Assembly: GCA_021794335.1 (NCBI GenBank)
Contig: JAJYQZ010000071.1
Span: 1-9,152, forward strand
Length of the DNA: 9,152 bases
Origin: a bacterium
GTDB taxonomy: Bacteria > SZUA-79 > Acidulodesulfobacterales > Acidulodesulfobacteraceae
Direction of reading: 5' to 3'
Part shown: in pieces, positions 6,626 to 9,152 of the stretch
How positions within the stretch are numbered: the stretch's first letter is position 1
How the letters are laid out: each line of letters starts with the position of its first letter
Program-made: the position numbers and the translations under genes
Notes under the pieces: model-generated
Databases searched by the model: none
Told to the model about the DNA's origin: nothing
The model's input: the letters and a program-made list of their open reading frames with translations, nothing else

Positions 6626-6634
6626 TCTCCGAGC

Positions 6635-6640
6635 TATAAT
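6635..6640 (+). promoter_or_regulatory. Candidate glpX -10 box
   Basis: A perfect TATAAT lies 10 bases beyond the right-end hairpin and 28 bases before the glpX start. The expected -35 position (about 6612-6617) falls inside the GC hairpin and does not resemble TTGACA. Either the insertion replaced the original -35, or the box is not used. Confidence 0.3.
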
Positions 6641-6668
6641 TTTCCGATGAATAAGCAGGGGAGGAGTT

Positions 6669-7625
6669 ATGGATGATAAAGCGTTAACGATCGAATTTGT
6701 CAGGGTTACGGAGCATGCCGCCATATCCGTTGCAAGGTTTATCGGCAGAGGGGATGAAAAGGCGGCGGATAGGGCCGCGGTTGAATCGATGAGAAACTCC
6801 CTCGAGTATATAGATGTTGACGGAACAATCGTTATAGGGGAAGGTGAAAGAGACGAAGCCCCCATGCTTTATATCGGAGAAAAAGTGGGAAGCGGAAAAG
6901 GACAAAAGGTCGATATAGCCGTTGATCCTTTAGAAGGAACGACATTGGCCGCGACAAGCGCTCCGAATGCCATTGCCGTTATGGCAATAGGCGATGAGGG
7001 AAACTTTCTTCACGCCCCGGATACATATATGCAGAAGATAGCCGTCGGTCCTAAGGCAAAAGGAGTTATAGATATTAATTTGTCCCCAACCGAAAATCTT
7101 CACAGAATCGCGGAGGTTTTAAACAGGTATGTCGAGGACATAACCGTTATTATCCTTAACCGCGAAAGGCACAAGGCTTTAATAGAAGAGGTAAGAAAAA
7201 CCGGAGCAAGGATTAAGTTAATTCAGGACGGAGATGTCGCAGGCGCTATAGCAACGGCAAAAGAGGATTCCGGAATAGATGTCCTTATGGGTACCGGCGG
7301 CGCTCCCGAAGGCGTTCTTGGCGCCGCGGCGTTAAGATGCGTCGGCGGAGATATGCAGGGTAGGCTTTCATTCAGGAACGAGGAGGAAAAAGAGCGAGCC
7401 GTAAAAATGGGAATAAAAGATTTTAATAAAATATATAATATTAACGAGCTTGCCGCAGGCGATGTCATATTTGTTGCAACCGGCGTTACCGGAGGCGATT
7501 ATCTTAAGGGCGTGGATTTTTTTCAAGGCGGAGCAAAGACTTACTCCGTTGTTATGAGGTCAAAGACCGGAACCGTCAGGTATATAGAGGCTATTCATTA
7601 TTTTAATTACAAGCAAATAAAATAA
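6669..7625 (+). CDS. glpX: Class II fructose-1,6-bisphosphatase
   Basis: Hydrolyses fructose 1,6-bisphosphate to fructose 6-phosphate, the committing step of gluconeogenesis, in the cytosol with a divalent metal (Mn in the E. coli enzyme). The 318 residues align end to end with E. coli GlpX (336), the difference being mainly a shorter segment near 232-245. Metal ligands by that alignment are D34, E58 (GEGE), D86 (VDPLEG), E89 and E214 (GGAPEGV). The signature DGTIVIGEGERDEAPMLY (51-68) is present. ATG 6669 has a purine-rich GGGGAGGAG (6658-6666) just ahead. In an rTCA autotroph it would channel pyruvate-derived carbon to sugars. It may once have been closer to the rTCA genes, since the IscB element lies between. 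The alternative, sedoheptulose-1,7-bisphosphatase activity of the same family, cannot be excluded. Confidence 0.96.
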   Translation: MDDKALTIEFVRVTEHAAISVARFIGRGDEKAADRAAVESMRNSLEYIDVDGTIVIGEGERDEAPMLYIGEKVGSGKGQKVDIAVDPLEGTTLAATSAPNAIAVMAIGDEGNFLHAPDTYMQKIAVGPKAKGVIDINLSPTENLHRIAEVLNRYVEDITVIILNRERHKALIEEVRKTGARIKLIQDGDVAGAIATAKEDSGIDVLMGTGGAPEGVLGAAALRCVGGDMQGRLSFRNEEEKERAVKMGIKDFNKIYNINELAAGDVIFVATGVTGGDYLKGVDFFQGGAKTYSVVMRSKTGTVRYIEAIHYFNYKQIK

Positions 7626-7791
7626 CTTTGATTTTGCAATAGAAGTTTAATTTTCTGGATTCCCGCTGAAGCGGGTTGGGACACCCGTTGGGTTAAAGTT
7701 TAAATTCCCTTATCGTCATTCCCGCGAAAGCGGGAATCCAGTATTTACATATAAAAGAAACATCTAAATATTTTCTATTGCAAAATTAAAG
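7626..7791. mobile_element. MITE-like 166-bp inverted-repeat element
   Basis: The outer repeats ATTTTGCAATAGAA (7631-7644) and TTCTATTGCAAAAT (7773-7786) are perfect; extended to 7626-7644 and 7773-7791 they match over 19 positions with one mismatch. Inside, CTGGATTCCCGC (7655-7666) and GCGGGAATCCAG (7730-7741) form a second perfect 12-bp repeat. Each inner arm also begins a small hairpin of its own. There is no coding capacity. The architecture is that of a non-autonomous element or a BIME-like pair of REP units. It starts immediately after the glpX stop codon. No target-site duplication is clear. Confidence 0.65.
7718..7737. repeat. REP-like hairpin with GAAA loop
   Basis: ATTCCCGC (7718-7725), GAAA loop, GCGGGAAT (7730-7737). 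It shares its arms with the hairpin at 1596-1622. The upstream CCCGC-TGAA-GCGGG (7662-7675) is a related, shorter copy. The GAAA tetraloop on a GC stem would be stable as RNA and could protect the 3' end of glpX mRNA. Confidence 0.7.
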
Positions 7792-7806
7792 AATAATTTA
7801 GTTTTT

Positions 7807-7829
7807 GGAGGTTTAAGTCTTGAGCCTCC
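7807..7829 (+). promoter_or_regulatory. Hairpin sequestering a GGAGG ahead of the SDR gene
   Basis: 7807-7816 can pair with 7820-7829 (ten pairs, two of them G-U) around a 3-base loop. The GGAGG at 7807-7811 and the TTG codon at 7820, an in-frame alternative start, would both be buried in it. The preferred ATG at 7847, with GAGGG at 7836-7840, lies downstream and stays free. It may be a translational control element or chance. Confidence 0.35.
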
Positions 7830-7846
7830 GTTATAGAGGGAAGAAT

Positions 7847-8767
7847 ATGAAGGTTTTTATTACCGGCGGAACCGGGTTTGTCGGCTCGGCGGTATCCGAA
7901 AAAATTAAATCTTTTGGCGCTTCCGTTACGCTTTTAGAGCGCAATAAAAAGAAAATTCCAAAATTAAAAGAACAGGGCTTTGAAGTTTTTGAAGGAACCC
8001 TTGAAGATAAAGATGCCGTAAACGGTTTTTTGTCCGGTAGCAAATTTGATGCAATAATAAACCTTATCGGGATAATAAGGAGCCAGCCGGATTTCTCATT
8101 TCAAAAGGTTCATGTGGATTATGCGGGGATACTTTTGGATTTGGCAAAGAAAAACGGCATAGACAGATTTATCCATATGAGCGCGCTTGGCGCAGCAGTT
8201 AGTGATTCCGAATACTTTTCCACAAAATATGAGGGTGAAGCGCTTGTTAAAAATTCGGGTTTAAAATGGACGGTTTTCAGACCTTCTTTGATTTTTGGGG
8301 ACAACGCGGCTTTTTTTGACGACCTCATAAGCTTAGTAAAAACAAGGGCGTTTGTTCCGATAATCGGAACGGGAGAAACTAAATTTGCTCCGATAGATGT
8401 TTTTTCCATTGCCGATGCATATAACAATTCTTTATATAACGAAAAGGCGGTTGGTAAGGTTTTTCAACTATGCGGCCCGGATGTTTACACCTTCGAAGGC
8501 ATAATAGATTTAATTATGGAATTATCTCCTCCCAAGAAATTAAAACTTCATACGCCTTCTTTTATAGCAGAAAAATCCTTAGGCATTTTTGAAAGATTAC
8601 CATTGCCCGTTATTAAAAATCTGCCGATAACATCCGACCAAATTAGGATGCTAAAGCATGATAATATTTGCGGCGGAGATATGAGCGGGACGGACGAACT
8701 GTTTAAGTTAAAAAGAACGCGCTTAAAAGACTGGCTTAAAGAATATTTACATAAAAAATATAACTAA
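7847..8767 (+). CDS. Atypical SDR, NAD-dependent epimerase/NDUFA9-like
   Basis: Rossmann-fold protein of the extended/atypical short-chain dehydrogenase group, with sequence style close to NDUFA9-like nucleotide-sugar-epimerase relatives. The 306 residues open with the NAD(P)-binding TGGTGFVG (6-13). An acidic-rich second strand region follows, then NLIGIIR (72-78), MSALGA (111-116) and a YxxxK pair (Y123, K127). FRPSLIFG (144-151) is the usual substrate-domain start. The substrate is not identifiable. Members occur as complex I accessory subunits or as stand-alone enzymes, and no neighbour decides. Start ATG 7847 is chosen because the Rossmann strand begins at once and GAGGG (7836-7840) precedes it; a TTG at 7820 would add nine residues. 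No signal peptide or clear membrane helix is seen. Confidence 0.8.
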   Translation: MKVFITGGTGFVGSAVSEKIKSFGASVTLLERNKKKIPKLKEQGFEVFEGTLEDKDAVNGFLSGSKFDAIINLIGIIRSQPDFSFQKVHVDYAGILLDLAKKNGIDRFIHMSALGAAVSDSEYFSTKYEGEALVKNSGLKWTVFRPSLIFGDNAAFFDDLISLVKTRAFVPIIGTGETKFAPIDVFSIADAYNNSLYNEKAVGKVFQLCGPDVYTFEGIIDLIMELSPPKKLKLHTPSFIAEKSLGIFERLPLPVIKNLPITSDQIRMLKHDNICGGDMSGTDELFKLKRTRLKDWLKEYLHKKYN

Positions 8768-8785
8768 AATATTATATAAAGCGGA

Positions 8786-9152
8786 ATGGAAGACGAAAAA
8801 ATTTTGATAGTCCAGCTTGCCGACCCCGAAACGGAACCGGAAAAATGTATAGCCGGCCTAATATTTGCGAGAACTTTAGCTGTTATGGAAAATAAGGTTT
8901 ACATATTCAGTATGGCTAAGTCTCCATTGCTTTATACAAAAAATATAGCCAAAAATCCCCGTATAGATAAAAAATTTAAGGATTTAATAACCGAAAATCT
9001 TATCGATTTGCTAAAAAATTCACCGGCCGTATATATTTGCTCAAAAAGCAAAGAACTCTTAAGCCTCGAAGAAGATATGCTAATCCAGCCGTTTCAAATT
9101 GCCGGAATGCTCACCCTGCATAATTTAAAGCAAACAGTTAATCATACCTATT
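8786..9152 (+). CDS. Partial small protein, possibly DsrE-like fold
   Basis: The first 122 residues of a protein that runs off the window. ATG 8786 is the first usable start (an in-frame stop lies at 8777-8779), 18 bases after the SDR stop. Its ribosome site is weak (AAGCGG-like). It begins with a hydrophobic strand (KILIVQLADP), then a helix with a cysteine (CIAGLIFARTLAVMENK), a second strand (VYIFSM) and a late strand-turn AVYICSKSKELL. This alternating pattern and the second, cysteine-bearing strand recall DsrE/DsrF and related sulfur-relay proteins. The resemblance is one of fold only; no diagnostic catalytic cysteine can be assigned. It may be cotranscribed with the SDR. Confidence 0.5.
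   Translation, partial: MEDEKILIVQLADPETEPEKCIAGLIFARTLAVMENKVYIFSMAKSPLLYTKNIAKNPRIDKKFKDLITENLIDLLKNSPAVYICSKSKELLSLEEDMLIQPFQIAGMLTLHNLKQTVNHTY

Larger units (their letters stand above)
5061..6626 (+). mobile_element. IscB/HEARO element, IS200/IS605-type ends, no transposase
   Basis: About 1.57 kb bounded by near-identical hairpins in the same orientation: left 5068-5087 and right 6606-6625 share CGCCCTCACGGGCGGGG (5071-5087 and 6609-6625). Direct copies of a subterminal hairpin at both ends are what IS200/IS605 elements present to their Y1 transposase TnpA. The order left hairpin, structured RNA, iscB, right hairpin is that of IscB (HEARO, ISC) elements. No tnpA is present, so movement would need one in trans. 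Exact ends are not determined; the left end is set at 5061 only as an estimate. The element separates ccl from glpX in what looks like the glpX promoter or leader. Confidence 0.8.

Noticed and set aside
1..9152. CRISPR array, tRNA or rRNA genes
   Set aside because: No regularly spaced repeats, cloverleaf or rRNA-like stretches were seen. The IscB is not accompanied by cas genes.

Overview
The window looks like a chromosomal segment of a moderately AT-rich bacterium that fixes carbon by the reductive TCA (rTCA) cycle. The first half carries an NADP-type isocitrate dehydrogenase (338-1582), two genes of the succinyl-CoA synthetase/ATP-citrate lyase superfamily read here as citryl-CoA synthetase large and small subunits (1650-2891 and 2907-3953), and a short citrate-synthase-fold protein read as citryl-CoA lyase (4075-4866). 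Together they would make isocitrate from 2-oxoglutarate and split citrate into acetyl-CoA and oxaloacetate in two steps, as established for Hydrogenobacter, instead of using one-piece ATP-citrate lyase. A class II fructose-1,6-bisphosphatase (6669-7625) fits as the gluconeogenic outlet. Lineages known to carry the two-enzyme system include Aquificaceae and Leptospirillum-type Nitrospirota; some acid-mine Deltaproteobacteria-like groups are also possible. I cannot fix the taxon from this sequence.

Layout: 1-337 is an AT-rich leader with a good sigma-70-like promoter and an operator-like palindrome. The rTCA genes follow in one direction, with small hairpins between them, and end in a very strong palindrome plus T-tract (4884-4970). 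A promoter at 5002-5030 precedes an IscB (HEARO) mobile element at about 5061-6626. It has a left-end hairpin, a highly structured omega-RNA (about 5061-5310), an apparently intact iscB (5343-6569), a hairpin across the iscB stop codon, and a right-end copy of the left-end hairpin. No transposase is present. The element sits between ccl and glpX, apparently in the glpX promoter or leader region.

After glpX lies a MITE-like 166-bp inverted-repeat element (7626-7791) containing REP-type hairpins. Then come an extended/atypical SDR (NDUFA9-like, 7847-8767) and the 5' part of a small protein that may have a DsrE-like fold (8786 to the window end).

All genes are on the + strand. The most notable item is the RNA-guided nuclease element: its omega-RNA should take its guide from the host flank, here the stretch just upstream of glpX. 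The second is the density of palindromic repeats (REP-like, MITE-like, IS-end hairpins) in nearly every intergenic gap.
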